NCBI GenBank assembly: GCA_019690055.1
Contig: JADGGF010000258.1
Span: forward strand, 1-6,590
DNA from: Micromonosporaceae bacterium
Lineage (GTDB): Bacteria; Actinomycetota; Actinomycetes; Mycobacteriales; Micromonosporaceae
Direction: 5' to 3'
Length of the DNA: 6,590 nt
Position 1 is the first letter of the stretch, and each line of letters opens with the position of its first letter. Positions 6,222 through 6,590 of the stretch are shown piece by piece. The translations under genes and the position numbers were made by a program. The notes beneath the pieces are model-generated. The model was not told where the DNA came from, did no database searches, and worked only from the letters and a program-made list of their open reading frames with translations.

Positions 6222-6230
6222 ACGCGAGCA

Positions 6231-6262
6231 CCAGATTTCGGCCTCGGGCCGCGTGGATCTGG
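6231..6262. terminator. Stem-loop after the SWIM gene, possible terminator
   Basis: CCAGAT (6231-6236) pairs with ATCTGG (6257-6262). Inside it CGGCC (6239-6243) pairs with GGCCG (6247-6251) around a TCG loop, leaving an asymmetric internal loop. It begins nine bases after the stop codon. A second hairpin follows at 6266-6283 (GATTCCC with GGGGATC, one wobble pair, loop TATG), overlapping the end of the minus-strand gene. Neither has a T tract, which is common in high-GC actinobacteria but lowers confidence. Confidence 0.4.
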
Positions 6263-6271
6263 ACTGATTCC

Positions 6272-6590
6272 CTATGGGGGATCGGTTGTCAAGTCGTAGC
6301 GGTTTGGCTTGACGGGCCAGGGTGGTCTTGGACGATCTCGGTGGGGAAGGTCGCCTCGTTTGTCCACGCCTTGTGCGTGTGACCTGTCATGTCCCGTGAG
6401 GACTTGTTGAGGGGCCTTCCCCACCGTGGTCTTTTTGGTGGAGCGTCGGCGGGTTCGTACGACGGCGGGCACGGTCCACTGTTCGGCGATGATCTTCTTT
6501 GCCTCAGCCTTGGTAACTGGGTTGCCGTCGGTGTCGCAGATGATGTAGGGCATACGCCGGTTCATCACTGCCCAGGCACGTTCGGCTAGG
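6272..6590 (-). CDS. C-terminal part of a Lys/Arg-rich protein, possibly a transposase tail (cut by right edge)
   Basis: A minus-strand frame with no stop runs from the window edge to a TAG at 6272-6274, giving at least 105 codons. It begins LAERAWAVMNRRMPYIICD, then KAEAKKIIAEQWTVP, then a basic RTRRRSTKK stretch and KAPQQVLTGHD, ending with a Pro/Arg-rich tail. Third codon positions favour G/C, so it looks truly coding. The GTG and ATG near 6566-6568 are probably internal, because the frame continues in the same style to the edge. I do not recognise the family with confidence. The DTDGxPVT / AEAKxIIAExWTVPxxVRxRRRS pattern reminds me of the C-terminal tails of actinobacterial insertion-sequence transposases, but this is memory, not a match. 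No DDE, DEDD or HUH catalytic motif is in view. It is convergent with the SWIM gene and ends 50 bases from it. Confidence 0.55.
   Translation of the reverse strand, partial: LAERAWAVMNRRMPYIICDTDGNPVTKAEAKKIIAEQWTVPAVVRTRRRSTKKTTVGKAPQQVLTGHDRSHAQGVDKRGDLPHRDRPRPPWPVKPNRYDLTTDPP

Noticed and set aside
6360..6368. TTGTCCACG resembling a DnaA box
   Set aside because: A single near-match inside a probable coding region, with no cluster and no AT-rich neighbourhood.

Overview
The window is very GC-rich DNA with strong G/C bias at third codon positions, GTG starts, little Shine-Dalgarno sequence and overlapping genes. This fits a high-GC actinobacterium. Micromonosporaceae is my best guess from the style of the genes and of one intergenic palindrome, but it is not proven. 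Three units are visible.

Left (1-2333): a galactose (Leloir) locus. A divergent galT, cut by the left edge, reads leftward from a GTG at 181. A DeoR-family repressor gene (250-1197) and galK (1194-2333) read rightward and overlap by four bases (GTGA), so they are probably one translationally coupled operon. Only about 70 bases separate galT from the regulator. They contain two face-to-face sigma70-like promoters, each with a 17-bp spacer, whose -10 boxes are the two strands of one symmetric heptamer (TAATCTA, 188-194). The regulator carries two rare TTA codons and an unusual C-terminal tail made of six 15-bp repeats. galK holds its own perfect 15-bp duplication. The likely logic is that the DeoR protein senses a sugar phosphate and controls both galK and galT. 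galE is not in the window.

Middle (2334-2500): a gene-free gap with a 14-bp perfect inverted repeat. A third copy of its 8-base core lies in the loop, so two alternative hairpins are possible. It could terminate galK transcription or be a dispersed intergenic repeat.

Centre to right (2501-6221): a two-gene operon with an 8-base overlap. The first gene encodes a 1003-residue SWI2/SNF2-family ATPase with an N-terminal SNF2-associated region. The second encodes a 238-residue SWIM zinc-finger protein. The pairing is known in bacteria, but I know of no settled cellular role for it, and it is the best candidate here for a poorly described system. A stem-loop follows the second stop codon.

Right edge (6272-6590): the C-terminal part of a Lys/Arg-rich protein on the minus strand, cut by the window edge. 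I do not recognise its family with certainty. It may be the tail of a transposase, which would mark a mobile-element boundary next to the helicase operon.
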